A stretch of 64,000 bases of DNA, from the NCBI GenBank assembly GCA_947493325.1, contig CANLQI010000001.1:181001-245000 (forward strand). Reading direction: 5' to 3'. Source of the DNA: an uncultured Sphingomonadaceae bacterium. GTDB taxonomy: Bacteria > Pseudomonadota > Alphaproteobacteria > Sphingomonadales > Sphingomonadaceae. Each line of letters starts with the position of its first letter. The stretch's first letter is position 1. A program made the translations under genes and the position numbers. Below the pieces are notes generated by a model, which was given only the letters and a program-made list of their open reading frames with translations, did no database searches and was not told the DNA's origin. Positions 46,313 through 54,887 of the stretch are shown here, piece by piece.

Positions 46313-47398
46313 ATGACACAGCAGACCCAGATTCATATCGACAAAACCAATCTCGCCCAGGCGGAAGTGGTCGTCAGCGACCTGCCCGAACCCGGGGCGG
46401 GTGAATTGCTGCTGGAGATTGAAAGCTTTGCACTGACCGCCAATAATATCACCTATGCCGTGATGGGCGAGCAGATGAAATACTGGAATTTCTTTCCCGC
46501 GGCCGATCCGGCAAAGGGTATTCTCCCCATGTGGGGCCATGCGAAAGTGGCGGCATCCAATCATGATGACTTTGCAGTCGGTGAGCGGGTTTACGGCTAT
46601 CTGCCGATGGGCAGCCACCTGATCGTGCAGCCGGGCAAGATATCCGATGGCGGCTTTATGGACATGGCGCCGCACCGGCATGAAATGTCGCCGCTCTACA
46701 GCCAGTATCGCCGGCTGGCGGCGGATCCCGCGCATCACCCCGATTTTGAGGATGAGCGGGCTTTGTTCGCGCCGCTGTTCACTACCAGTTTCCTGATCGA
46801 GGATATGTTCCGCCGTGCCGCTTGGCATGAGGCGCAGGCGCTGGTCATCACCAGTGCATCATCGAAAACCGCGATGGCCTTGGCGCACGTGGCGCGCGCC
46901 TCCAGCCCCGACATCAAACGCATCGGCCTGACATCGGCGGGCAATGTCGAATTTACCAAGGGTCTGGGCTTTTACGATGAAGTCGTCGCCTATGACGCGG
47001 TCGATACACTGGACGCGGACCTGCGCACCGTGTCAGTCGATTTCGCGGGCAATGGTGAAGTTCTGGCGGCTATTCACAGTCACTTTGACAGCAATCTGGC
47101 GTTCAGTTCACTGGTCGGCGCGACCCATGTCGATGCGCGCGGCGGGGCGCAGGGGCTGGCGGGCCCCGCGCCCATATTGTTTTTCGCGCCCACAGTGATG
47201 CAGGAATTAATCGGTCAAATGGGTCCGGCAGGATTTGCCGAAGCCATGGCGGGCCGCTGGAACGCTTTTGTGCAGGATGTGGCGGGGCAGGTGGCAGTGG
47301 AGCCTGTCAGTGGCGGCGACGCCATCCGCGATGCCTACCGCGACATGCTGGCCGGAAACGTGGCCCCCACACGCGGGCTGATGTGTGCTTTTGGGTGA
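46313..47398 (+). CDS. DUF2855-family protein
   Basis: A 361-residue protein of the DUF2855 family (LTANNITYAVMGEQMKYWNFFP, GYLPMGSHLIVQPGKISDGGFMD). The layout, an N-terminal GroES-like part and a central nucleotide-fold-like stretch (ALVITSASSKTAMALAHVA), resembles zinc-free MDR alcohol dehydrogenases or quinone reductases. No zinc ligands are seen. The substrate is unknown. The toxin-antitoxin promoter starts immediately after its stop. Confidence 0.83.
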   Translation: MTQQTQIHIDKTNLAQAEVVVSDLPEPGAGELLLEIESFALTANNITYAVMGEQMKYWNFFPAADPAKGILPMWGHAKVAASNHDDFAVGERVYGYLPMGSHLIVQPGKISDGGFMDMAPHRHEMSPLYSQYRRLAADPAHHPDFEDERALFAPLFTTSFLIEDMFRRAAWHEAQALVITSASSKTAMALAHVARASSPDIKRIGLTSAGNVEFTKGLGFYDEVVAYDAVDTLDADLRTVSVDFAGNGEVLAAIHSHFDSNLAFSSLVGATHVDARGGAQGLAGPAPILFFAPTVMQELIGQMGPAGFAEAMAGRWNAFVQDVAGQVAVEPVSGGDAIRDAYRDMLAGNVAPTRGLMCAFG

Positions 47399-47400
47399 TA

Positions 47401-47429
47401 TTGACATTATAGGGATAATGCATTATATG
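47401..47429 (+). promoter_or_regulatory. Sigma-70 promoter of the toxin-antitoxin operon
   Basis: TTGACA at 47401-47406 and TATATG at 47424-47429 are separated by 17 bases, close to the ideal. It sits two bases past the DUF2855 stop. Confidence 0.7.
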
Positions 47430-47450
47430 CCGTATATATAAGGCGTAATA
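47418..47450 (+). promoter_or_regulatory. Probable antitoxin operator at the start site
   Basis: ATTATATGCC and GGCGTAAT are imperfect inverted arms around GTATATATAA, covering the -10 box and likely start site. Xre-type antitoxins usually repress their own operon at such a site. Confidence 0.45.
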
Positions 47451-47500
47451 AGTGGTATAAATCTTAATAAGGATGTATGCCCTAACCAAAAGGTGCAATC

Positions 47501-47905
47501 ATGTCTGAACTTGCTGATGCCCGTGGCGTATTTCGCGGCTTTCCCGCTTTGAACGGCGGCGCGGCGCTCTATGGCGATACCGCTTTTCTGTCGCCCGACA
47601 GTCTTTCCGACAGTTTCGGCATTACCAAGACCGAACTGGCACAGGTGCTGGGCGTCAGCCGCGACGCGATGTCGAAACGCAGCCGTATCGAAGGCCCGGC
47701 CATGCAGAAAAAGCTGCGCGATATGGCGGACATTGTCGTCCGCATCACCGGGTGGTCGGGCAGCTTGCTCTCCGCCTATGCCTGGTACCGTACACAGCCT
47801 ATCCCCTCATTCGGCGATCGCACGGCCGAAGCGATGGTCAAGGCGGGCGAAGGCGAGGCCGTGCGCGCCTATCTCGACCGCATAGCCGAAGGCGGATTTG
47901 CCTGA
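47501..47905 (+). CDS. Antitoxin Xre/MbcA/ParS family (DUF2384)
   Basis: A 134-residue antitoxin: an N-terminal helix-turn-helix (SFGITKTELAQVLGVSRDAMSKRSR, about residues 38-63) and a C-terminal toxin-binding domain (MADIVVRITGWSGSLLSAYAWYRTQPIPSFGDRTAEAMVKAGEGEAVRAYLDRIAEGGFA). The SFGDRTAEAMVKAG motif is diagnostic. It would neutralise the RES toxin 28 bases downstream and repress the operon. AAGG precedes the ATG. Confidence 0.92.
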   Translation: MSELADARGVFRGFPALNGGAALYGDTAFLSPDSLSDSFGITKTELAQVLGVSRDAMSKRSRIEGPAMQKKLRDMADIVVRITGWSGSLLSAYAWYRTQPIPSFGDRTAEAMVKAGEGEAVRAYLDRIAEGGFA

Positions 47906-47932
47906 TCGGGATTTACCTGACATGGGGGCGCA

Positions 47933-48463
47933 GTGAAACCCATCCATTATAGAGGCCTTGCCTTTCGCGCGCATCACCCTGGCTGGGCCTATGACCCGGT
48001 ATCGGGGGAGGGCGCGCGGCGGCATGGCGGGCGCTTCAACCGCAAGGGGCAGGCCTGCTTGTATCTGGCGCTTGATTATCGCACCGCATGGCTGGAGGCG
48101 CAGCAGGGCTTTGCGTTCAAGCCGCAGCCGCTGACGATCTGCGCGTATGATATCGATTGTACCGATATTGCCGATGCAAGCACCGCGCAGGGGCGCAGGT
48201 CGTGGCAGGTGGATGCGGAGGAACTGGCCGCGCCGTGGGAATATATGATGCACCGCGGCGAAGCGCCGCCCGGCTGGCAAATATCCGCGCGTCTGCGCAA
48301 AGCGGGCATGGCGGGGCTGATGGTACGCAGCTTTGCCCCCGGTGCGCGCGCGGATAATATCAATCTGGTGCTGTGGCAATGGAGCAGCAAACAGCGCCCG
48401 CACAAAATTACCGTTATCGACGATGACGCACGGCTGCCAAAAGACCGCGAAAGCTGGCGCTAG
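47933..48463 (+). CDS. RES-domain toxin (NAD+ phosphorylase)
   Basis: A 176-residue protein of the RES family, toxins that degrade NAD+ by phosphorolysis. It starts at GTG after GGGGGCG. The conserved Arg appears in RGLAFRAHHPGWAYDP, followed by GRFNRKGQACLYLALDYRTAWLEAQQG with the conserved Glu, and a serine in MVRSFAPGA, which together give the R-E-S set. The antitoxin gene precedes it with a 27-base gap. Both genes look intact. Confidence 0.92.
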   Translation: MKPIHYRGLAFRAHHPGWAYDPVSGEGARRHGGRFNRKGQACLYLALDYRTAWLEAQQGFAFKPQPLTICAYDIDCTDIADASTAQGRRSWQVDAEELAAPWEYMMHRGEAPPGWQISARLRKAGMAGLMVRSFAPGARADNINLVLWQWSSKQRPHKITVIDDDARLPKDRESWR

Positions 48464-49019
48464 ACGGGATAGTGTGTGGCCGCGACTATGACTGATTACA
48501 TTGGACAGCCGAAAAACCGTATTCCTGCTTTTGCAGGAGTACGGAATATGGCTGAAAATACATCCGTCATTCCAGCCCATTCCGTCATTTCGGCCCTCTT
48601 CGTCACCCCGGACTTGATCCGGGGTCCATCCATCAAGTACAGAACTGTAGCCAGAGGAGAAATGGATGCTGAAATAAATTCAGCATGACGAAAGAGAAGA
48701 TAGACAGAAATGAGCCACCCACCCATTGCACGCGGTCACCCCAAACCCGCCGTCATTCCCAGCTTGACTGGGAATCTATCTCACAATAGCTGCATGTAAA
48801 CGCAAGTCTGGTGAGATAGATTCCCGCTTTCGCGGGAATGACGGTGTGCCCTTGGCGCAAGGGGATAAACACCGATCAAGTCCGGGGTGACGGAGTTCTT
48901 AAATTTAAAATATTTGGTTATCTGCTTGAGCGGTATAATCACCAAACAAGTTCAGCATGGCGGAATGGGCTTAGGGTGAGGGGGCAAGGTAATCCGTCCA
49001 GAGCTTATCGCCAACGCTC
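48464..49019. repeat. Repeat-filled gap: hairpin, R4-type element and R2 copy 2
   Basis: CCGTATTCCTGC-TTTT-GCAGGAGTACGG at 48517-48544 could terminate the toxin operon. An R4-type element (CGTCATTCC...TTCAGCATGACG) spans 48565-48690. R2 copy 2 is at 48751-48846, identical to copy 1 through GGGAATCTATCTCACAATAG and on to GGGAATGACGGTG. The rest (48870-49019) has more R4-like fragments. No gene is supported. Confidence 0.75.
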
Positions 49020-49637
49020 TCACCCCTGCGCAGGCATCAGCTCCATGTCGATTGCCTTGGCCGCCTTATACGCCTCGCGCTCTGACAGCCGCGCGGCATA
49101 GGCGGTGAAATTTTCCCGCTCGGGCAGCGTTTTGAACTGCGTACCCCAGATCACCTGCGACCCCATATAGACATCCGCCGCGGTAAACCGGTCGCCGCAG
49201 ACATATTGGCGGCTGCCCAGCATGCTATCAAGCACATCCACCATCTGGTCATAGCTGCCATATCCCGCCATGCGTGATTTTTCCTCGTCGGTGTGAAAGC
49301 CCAGGCTGTTATTGGTTATCGCCGCTTCCACCGGCCCCGCGCCATAGAACATCCAGCGATAATAATCCGCGCGTTCGCTGTCTTTCGGGGCAAATCCGCT
49401 ATCGGGAAACACATCGGCCAAATAGGCGCAGATGGCGGCGCATTCGGTCACGGTCCTGCCGTCATGCACAATGGCGGGGACTTTGCCCATCGGGTTGACG
49501 GCCAGATATTCAGGCGATTTGATATCGGCATATTCGATAATATGCTGCGCATACTCCGCGCCTGCCTCATGCAGTGCCCAGCGCGCAATCTGGCCGCGGG
49601 ACATGGGGTTGGTGTAAAACTGGATTGTGCCGGACAT
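49020..49637 (-). CDS. Glutathione S-transferase-family protein
   Basis: A 205-residue two-domain GST. The thioredoxin-like N-terminal half has FYTNPMSRGQIARWALHEAG (with Ser13 in the catalytic region), NPMGKVPAIV with the cis-proline, and TECAAICAYLAD. The helical half has RFTAADVYMGSQVIWG, the N-capping box. It would conjugate or reduce electrophiles with glutathione. The AGGAGA before the ATG at 49637 fixes the start; the track adds 26 residues. Confidence 0.9.
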   Translation of the reverse strand: MSGTIQFYTNPMSRGQIARWALHEAGAEYAQHIIEYADIKSPEYLAVNPMGKVPAIVHDGRTVTECAAICAYLADVFPDSGFAPKDSERADYYRWMFYGAGPVEAAITNNSLGFHTDEEKSRMAGYGSYDQMVDVLDSMLGSRQYVCGDRFTAADVYMGSQVIWGTQFKTLPERENFTAYAARLSEREAYKAAKAIDMELMPAQG

Positions 49638-49678
49638 GATTCTCTCCTGATGGTGAAAGGAGGATATAACATCGCCGC

Positions 49679-50065
49679 CTAAAATTCGAAAACCCAGATT
49701 CCGATCAGCAGGCATAGCCCGCCAAGCCCCATAAAGGCCGCGATCAGGCGCAGGTTGACACCCTTGACCGGTTCGGCGTCATGGGCATCGAGCCGTTCCT
49801 GCACGGCGCATCCGCGTTTTTGCGCGGCGTAGATGATGAATATGCCCACCGCCATGAATATGCTCGCAATCGCCTTCGGCGCCCAGGCGGGTTCCCATTT
49901 GCCGAACAGGGCGTTGAAACCGATGCCGATACCGATCGCGGCGAGACCCGTGCGCATCCAGCCCGCAAATGTGCGCTCGTTTGCCATCATGGTCCGGTCC
50001 TCGGCCCAGTCGGTACGGTCCTGCGCGAGCTGCTGGCTGTCTTTTCTGTCGTTGGTATCGCCCAT
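49679..50065 (-). CDS. DUF202-family membrane protein
   Basis: A 128-residue protein with a polar N-terminus (DWAEDRTMMANERTFAGWMRTGLAAIGIGIGFNALF, typical of DUF202/YidH) and three transmembrane helices. No function is established for the family. It is on the same strand as the GST gene, 41 bases before it. Confidence 0.88.
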   Translation of the reverse strand: MGDTNDRKDSQQLAQDRTDWAEDRTMMANERTFAGWMRTGLAAIGIGIGFNALFGKWEPAWAPKAIASIFMAVGIFIIYAAQKRGCAVQERLDAHDAEPVKGVNLRLIAAFMGLGGLCLLIGIWVFEF

Positions 50066-50522
50066 ATGTTCCCCTGTGATCTGACGCGTATGGTTCTACA
50101 ACGTACCATATCCGGCCCTGTTCCGAATCGTTTCTATCCGTACCCCGTCTTATCCGTACTCCGGCATTACAGTACCCCGGCCTTTCCTTCCGTCATCCTG
50201 ACCCCATCCCGTCATCCTGAACTTGTTTCAGGATCCATCGTGCAGTTACAGGACAGTTTTCGCCGCTTGTGCGCAATGCTTGCCGTTAACGCAGTGCCAC
50301 ATTCCCAAAACAGCGATCAGTTTCGAAATGGATCCTGAGACAAGTTCAGGATGACGGGTGGAGTTCATGCATAACGTACACACGGAAATTTATAGCTTCC
50401 TGCACCGGGAGCAGAGTGAGAATGACGGCCGCACACCGCAGTGCGCTAACTATGCCATGCCCCTTTTGCATGCGGGCAAATTGGTTTAGCATCCGCTGCA
50501 GCCATATCATGACGGGGATTTG
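50066..50522. repeat. Repeat-filled gap before the patatin gene
   Basis: An R4 long-form element runs 50211-50356: GTCATCCTGAACTTGTTTCAGGATCC at one end, GATCCTGAGACAAGTTCAGGATGAC at the other, with CAGTTACAGGACAGTTTTCGCCGCTTGTG inside. A homologous copy is at 57199-57364. Upstream, TCCGTACTCCGGCATTAC and TCGTTTCTATCCGTACC repeat TCCGTA. The remainder (50360-50522) contains the gene leader. Confidence 0.75.
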
Positions 50523-52355
50523 ATGAACGACACGCCGCAAAATGACCGCGATGATGCAGCGGCCCCCGGGACCGGGGGCTTTGGCTGGCTGCGCGATGTA
50601 TTGCTGGGCGATATCGGCGAAGATGCGCTGGCCGCGCTCGCCGCTGCGGCGCAAAAGCGCGTTATTCCGGGCGGCAGCAACCTGGTCGAACAGGGCCATG
50701 CTGCGAGCGCCATTTTCTTTGTGCAGACGGGCCGCTTTCGCGTTCTGATCGAAAAAGCGGATGGTACGCAGCATATGGTGGCTGAGGTCAACGCGGGTGA
50801 ACCGGTGGGGGAGCTGGCGTTTTTTGGCGGCGGCACACGCACCGCAACGGTGCAGGCTGCGCGCGATTCCACGGTGTTGGCACTGGGGTGTGAGGCCTAT
50901 GACAAAGTGGCGAGGGCGCATCCCGGAATCGTGTCGGCATTGCTGGGGGCGGTGTCGCGGCGGCTGGCCGAAGTGACGGCAAAAACCCCGCAGATGGAGG
51001 CACAAGCCGCGCGGGTGATTGCTGTGCTGCCCGCGGGAAACAGCCAGTATCCCACAGATTTTGTCGAAACCCTTGCGGCGGCGGTGCGCACATCCACAGG
51101 CGCGGATCAGGCCGTCACGACAATCGATGCATATGGCGGCGCGCGCAGCACGGCAGATTACGAACAATGGCTGCAGGCAGAGGAAGCGAAGGGCGGCTAT
51201 ATCCTGATCGATGCGCGCGGCGACAGCGATTGGGGGCAGCTTGTGTGCCGCAATGCCGATGCGCTGGTGCTGGTCGCCGATGCTGCTGCGGATAATGGTT
51301 TGTCCGATCTTGAAAGCGCCGCATTCGATTGGGTGTGGCCGCAAAACCGCACTTTGGTCATGCTGCGCGCGGCATCGGCGCAGGCAATCGCCGGAACGCA
51401 GCATTGGCGCGCCCCGCGCGATCCGCATCTGCACGTGCATCTGGCGCTGGACCGTCCGGTGCAAATGGACCGGCTCGCGCGCTTCCTGACGGGCCGTGCG
51501 GTCGGGCTGGTGCTCGCAGGCGGGGGCGCGCTGGGCTGCGCGCATCTGGGCGTGATTCAGGGGCTGCAGGATGCCGGCGTGCCAATCGATTATATTGGCG
51601 GGACCAGCGCGGGTGCGGCGATGGGCGGCGCGATTGCGCAGGGCAATAGCCCGGCCGAAACGCTGGACCAGGTAGAGGCGATGTTTATCGGGGCCAAGGC
51701 GATGAAACGGCTCACCGTGCCGGTGCACTCGCTGCTCGACCCGGCGGTGTTCGATGCCGAACTGAAAGCGCGCTACAGCAATGCCGATATCACTGATCAG
51801 CCGCTGCCGTTCTTTGCGATCTCCACCAATCTTTCGACCAACAATCTGCACATCCACCGCGACGGCCCGTTGTGGGAGGCTGTGCGCGCGTCGGGATCAC
51901 TGCCGACGATATTGCCGCCGTTTATTGATGGCGATGGCAATATATTGGTGGATGGCGGCGTGCTTGACAATATTCCGGTGATCGCGATGCGCGCGCGCAA
52001 GGCGGGGCCGAATATCGTGGTTGCGCTGGGCGATGCCAGCCAGCCGTGGCGGGTGGACGCGGACTATGGGGACTTGCGCAGCCGGGGTGCGCTCTTGCGC
52101 GATGTGGCGCTACGCCGCAGGGCTCCCAATGATTTTCCGAACCTGATCGAAGTGATGCAGCGCTCCATGGTGGTTTCCAGCCGCATTGCATCGCGCGCGA
52201 TGCTGCGCGAGTGTGACATACTGTTGACCCCGCCGATCCTGGAGGGAATGCAAATCCTCCACTGGCACCGCGGCCGCGCACAGGCGGAAGCCGCAGCAGA
52301 ATATGTCGCGCAGCAGGTGGAGGAAAATGCCGATTTGCGCGCGTTGATAGGGTGA
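50523..52355 (+). CDS. Patatin-like phospholipase with an N-terminal cyclic-nucleotide-binding domain
   Basis: A 610-residue NTE-like protein. Residues about 25-150 form a cNMP-binding fold with the binding cassette GEPVGELAFFGGGTRTATV intact (Glu and Arg present). A linker domain follows, then patatin (from about 320): GLVLAGGGALGCAHLG, the serine in GGTSAGAA, and the catalytic aspartate in DGGVLDNIP. The enzyme would cleave membrane phospholipids, perhaps under cAMP or cGMP control. The track start is TTG; ATG at 50523 with GGGGA before it is better. Confidence 0.9.
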   Translation: MNDTPQNDRDDAAAPGTGGFGWLRDVLLGDIGEDALAALAAAAQKRVIPGGSNLVEQGHAASAIFFVQTGRFRVLIEKADGTQHMVAEVNAGEPVGELAFFGGGTRTATVQAARDSTVLALGCEAYDKVARAHPGIVSALLGAVSRRLAEVTAKTPQMEAQAARVIAVLPAGNSQYPTDFVETLAAAVRTSTGADQAVTTIDAYGGARSTADYEQWLQAEEAKGGYILIDARGDSDWGQLVCRNADALVLVADAAADNGLSDLESAAFDWVWPQNRTLVMLRAASAQAIAGTQHWRAPRDPHLHVHLALDRPVQMDRLARFLTGRAVGLVLAGGGALGCAHLGVIQGLQDAGVPIDYIGGTSAGAAMGGAIAQGNSPAETLDQVEAMFIGAKAMKRLTVPVHSLLDPAVFDAELKARYSNADITDQPLPFFAISTNLSTNNLHIHRDGPLWEAVRASGSLPTILPPFIDGDGNILVDGGVLDNIPVIAMRARKAGPNIVVALGDASQPWRVDADYGDLRSRGALLRDVALRRRAPNDFPNLIEVMQRSMVVSSRIASRAMLRECDILLTPPILEGMQILHWHRGRAQAEAAAEYVAQQVEENADLRALIG

Positions 52356-52380
52356 GGGGTGAATGTACCGGGGATACTCC

Positions 52381-52675
52381 AAATCCTCCCTGTCGCGAAG
52401 CGATGGGGAGGGGGACCGCTTGGCGCAGCCAAGTGGTGGAGGGGTGGGTGCAGTGTAAATACAAAACCTGCTTATTGCCGCTCTCACCCCTCCACCACTC
52501 GTTGCGCGAGCGGTCCCCCTCCCCGAAACTAAAGTTTCAGGGAGGATCTGGATGCATCATCACCGTTTCGCGTGGGTTCCGAGTTGCGACCAGCAACTCG
52601 GCAGCGCATGACCATGCGTCGGCCGTTAGGCCGAACCCATTTGGAGGCGGATGCGTAGCATCTCGCCGTGAAACC
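52381..52675. repeat. Palindromic composite repeat R3, copy b
   Basis: AAATCCTCCCTGTCGCGAAGCGATGGGGAGGGGGACCGC, then the hairpin CTTGGCGCAGCCAAG, a mirrored CCCCTCCACCACTCG...GCGGTCCCCCTCCCC, and finally GGCCGAACCCATTTGGAGGCGG...CTCGCCGTGAAA. It shares its inner block with copies c and d. Confidence 0.8.
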
Positions 52676-52804
52676 AAAAACAGCGGAGCCGGGACCTCTC
52701 CCTCAGTCATTCCGGTCCCCCCGCGCGCCGCATTTGCCTCTCACCTACCATTCTTATATGCTTTGCGCCTGACTCCAAATCATGACACAGAATGAGGCAA
52801 ATCC

Positions 52805-53647
52805 ATGAACGATCAAAGTGCGATGAACGTTACGGCAGGCTTTAATATCCCCGATCCCGCCGACATCGAATCGGTCAGAGGCAAGGTGCCTGACACCGAA
52901 TGGGCGATGCGCTGTGATCTGGCCGCCACCTACCGGCTGTGTGCGCTGCATGGCTGGACCGATCTGGTCTTTACGCATATTTCCGCGCGCCTGCCCGATG
53001 AACCGAATGACAAGGGTGAGATGGAGGAACGGTTCCTGATTAACCCATATGGTGTGATGTTTGACGAAATGACGGCGTCGGCGCTGGTGAAAATCGATAT
53101 CCATGGCAATATCTGTCAGGACACACCCTATTTCATCAATCCGGCGGGCTTTACAATCCACAGCGCGGTGCATGCCGCGCGCGCGGATGCGGGTTGTGTC
53201 ATCCATGTCCACACCCCCTATGGCATCGCCGTGTCGGTGCAGAAAAAGGGCCTGCGCCGCTATACGCAATTTTCGATGCAGGTCTATAATGACCTTGCCT
53301 ATCATGACTATGAAGGCGTTGCGCTGGAGCTTGAGGAGCGGGAGCGGATTGTCGCCGATATGGGGGATAAAAACCTGTTGATGCTGCGCAACCACGGCAC
53401 ACTTAGCGTGGGGCCGAACTGCGCGATTGCGTTTCTGCGCATGTATTTCTTGGAAAATGCCTGCAAGACGCAGATCCTGGCGCAGGCCGCGGGCGGTGAG
53501 GAACATCTGCATGAGGAACCCGCCGAAATGGCGGACACCGTCGCGGGCCAATCGGCGGCGGCATTCATGCCGGGCATGGGCGACAATCTGGTCTGGCCCG
53601 GCCTGATGCGCAAACTCGCGCGGAGCAACCCGGGGCATGATCATTAG
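52805..53647 (+). CDS. Class II aldolase/adducin-family protein
   Basis: A 280-residue zinc-dependent aldolase-fold protein. The metal ligands are His in VIHVHTPYG (about residues 137-141) and the later NHGTLSVG histidine; FTHISARLP and NPYGVMFDEMT match the N-terminal part of the family. Such proteins act as fuculose- or ribulose-phosphate aldolases or epimerases, or as non-enzymatic adducin-like proteins; the substrate is not clear. GAGG precedes the ATG. No partner genes stand beside it. Confidence 0.88.
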   Translation: MNDQSAMNVTAGFNIPDPADIESVRGKVPDTEWAMRCDLAATYRLCALHGWTDLVFTHISARLPDEPNDKGEMEERFLINPYGVMFDEMTASALVKIDIHGNICQDTPYFINPAGFTIHSAVHAARADAGCVIHVHTPYGIAVSVQKKGLRRYTQFSMQVYNDLAYHDYEGVALELEERERIVADMGDKNLLMLRNHGTLSVGPNCAIAFLRMYFLENACKTQILAQAAGGEEHLHEEPAEMADTVAGQSAAAFMPGMGDNLVWPGLMRKLARSNPGHDH

Positions 53648-54305
53648 AGGGCTGGATTGAGGCGGGCCAAAGCGCTGATCGAAGCGGTTGCGCCATATCG
53701 GGCCATCAAAGCGCCGTACGCGGCTCCATCCGTACTCCGGCGAAGGCCGGGGTCATAGCGGCAGGCACAACCGCAGTAATGGATCCCGGCCTCAAGCAAA
53801 GCTTGAGTTTATCCTGAGCGACTGCTTTCCAAGCAGTCAGCCGAAGGGCCGGGATACCGTAACGCCGGGATACTGTGATATGGCTCCGCTTTTCTTTGAT
53901 TTCACGGCTAGTTCGCTTGCGCATCCGCCTCCAAATGGGTTCCGGCCAATAAGGCCGGGCGCGCAGTCGCGCTTGCGGTGCTGCTGGCCGCAGCACCGGG
54001 ATTTCGCGAAACGATGGCTGGTTTCAAATCCTCCCTGTGCCGCAGGCATGGGGAGGGGGACCGCTTGGCGCAGCCAAGTGGTGGAGGGGTGAAAGCGGCA
54101 ATAGGCAGGTTTTGTATTTACACTGCACCTACCCCTCCACCACTCGCCGCGCGAGCGGTCCCCCTCCCCATCGCTTCGCGACAGGGAGGATAAATTTTTT
54201 GATTTCACGGCGAGATGCTGAAACCCACCCCGCATCCTGAACCAGAACCCCCGCGTATATTTCACCTTGCGCCGCGCCGCTGTTTGCGCCAGTTTCCGTT
54301 TCGAT
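53648..54305. repeat. Repeat-filled gap: GGCAGGCACA-type block and R3 copy c
   Basis: Between 53735 and 53800 is GGCAGGCACAACCGCAGTAATGGATCCCGGCCT, shared with 55707-55752. R3 copy c spans 53896-54220 with both ends (TTTGATTTCACGGC / GATTTCACGGCGAGATGCTG). From 54221 to 54305 lies the leader of the sigma factor gene, without a clear promoter or ribosome binding site. Confidence 0.75.
53896..54220. repeat. Palindromic composite repeat R3, copy c
   Basis: The longest regular copy. Inside, GGAGGGGGACCGCTTGGCGCAGCCAAGTGGTGGAGGGGTG and CACCTACCCCTCCACCACTCGCCGCGCGAGCGGTCCCCCTCC are inverted arms about 40 bases long. Confidence 0.82.
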
Positions 54306-54887
54306 ATGGCAACGCAAAACCCCAAGCCCGGTCAGGCCGCAGAGCTGCGCGATCACCTTTCGCATCTGCTCGCGCGTGTGGGGGCGGGCGACCGCAGCGC
54401 GCTGAAATCCGTATATGATCTCACCCATGCGAAACTTTTTGGCGTTTGCCTGCGTATCTTGAATGACGATGCATTGGCGGAGGATGCGCTGCAGGACAGC
54501 TATATCAAGGTGTGGCGCAGCGCAGACCGGTTCGATGCGGGCCGGGCCAGTCCGATCACCTGGCTCGCGGCCATCGCGCGCAATACGGCGATCGACCGGC
54601 GGCGCGCGCTGGGCACGCGTGAATATGTGAGCGACGATATACTGGCGGACGCGCCGTCAAATGAAACCGATGCGCTGACGCGGCTGGAGGAAGGCGAAAA
54701 AGCCGACGCGCTCCGCAAATGCCTCGGCACGCTGGAGGAGAAACAGAGGAACGTCATCCGCACGGCGTTTTTCGAAGGCGACAGTTACCGCGAGCTGGCA
54801 GAGCGGATGGGCACGCCGCTGGGGACGGTAAAAAGCTGGGTCAGGCGCGGATTAAAGCGGTTAAAGGACTGCATGGAAGATGAGTGA
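54306..54887 (+). CDS. ECF-type RNA polymerase sigma factor
   Basis: A 193-residue sigma-70-family protein with region 2 (LFGVCLRILNDDALAEDALQDSYIKVWRSADRF, and the ARASPITWLAAIARNTAIDRRR end) and region 4 (RTAFFEGDSYRELAERMGTPLGTVKSWVRRGLKRLK). It would direct RNA polymerase to a stress promoter. It resembles SigK/RpoE-like ECF proteins. The next gene is its anti-sigma factor, overlapping by eight bases. The start at 54306 is chosen for family length; no good ribosome binding site precedes it. Confidence 0.93.
   Translation: MATQNPKPGQAAELRDHLSHLLARVGAGDRSALKSVYDLTHAKLFGVCLRILNDDALAEDALQDSYIKVWRSADRFDAGRASPITWLAAIARNTAIDRRRALGTREYVSDDILADAPSNETDALTRLEEGEKADALRKCLGTLEEKQRNVIRTAFFEGDSYRELAERMGTPLGTVKSWVRRGLKRLKDCMEDE

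Noticed and set aside
50346-51857. A 503-residue minus-strand ORF across the patatin gene
   Set aside because: It is the antisense of a well supported gene, has low-complexity His/Arg/Gln composition, and matches no domain.
53837-54325. ORFs inside R3 copies (also 52352-52795, 56017-56346)
   Set aside because: They are read-throughs of palindromic repeat DNA and contain the same translated repeat words (RPNPFGG, PSTTWLRQAVPLP) in several places.
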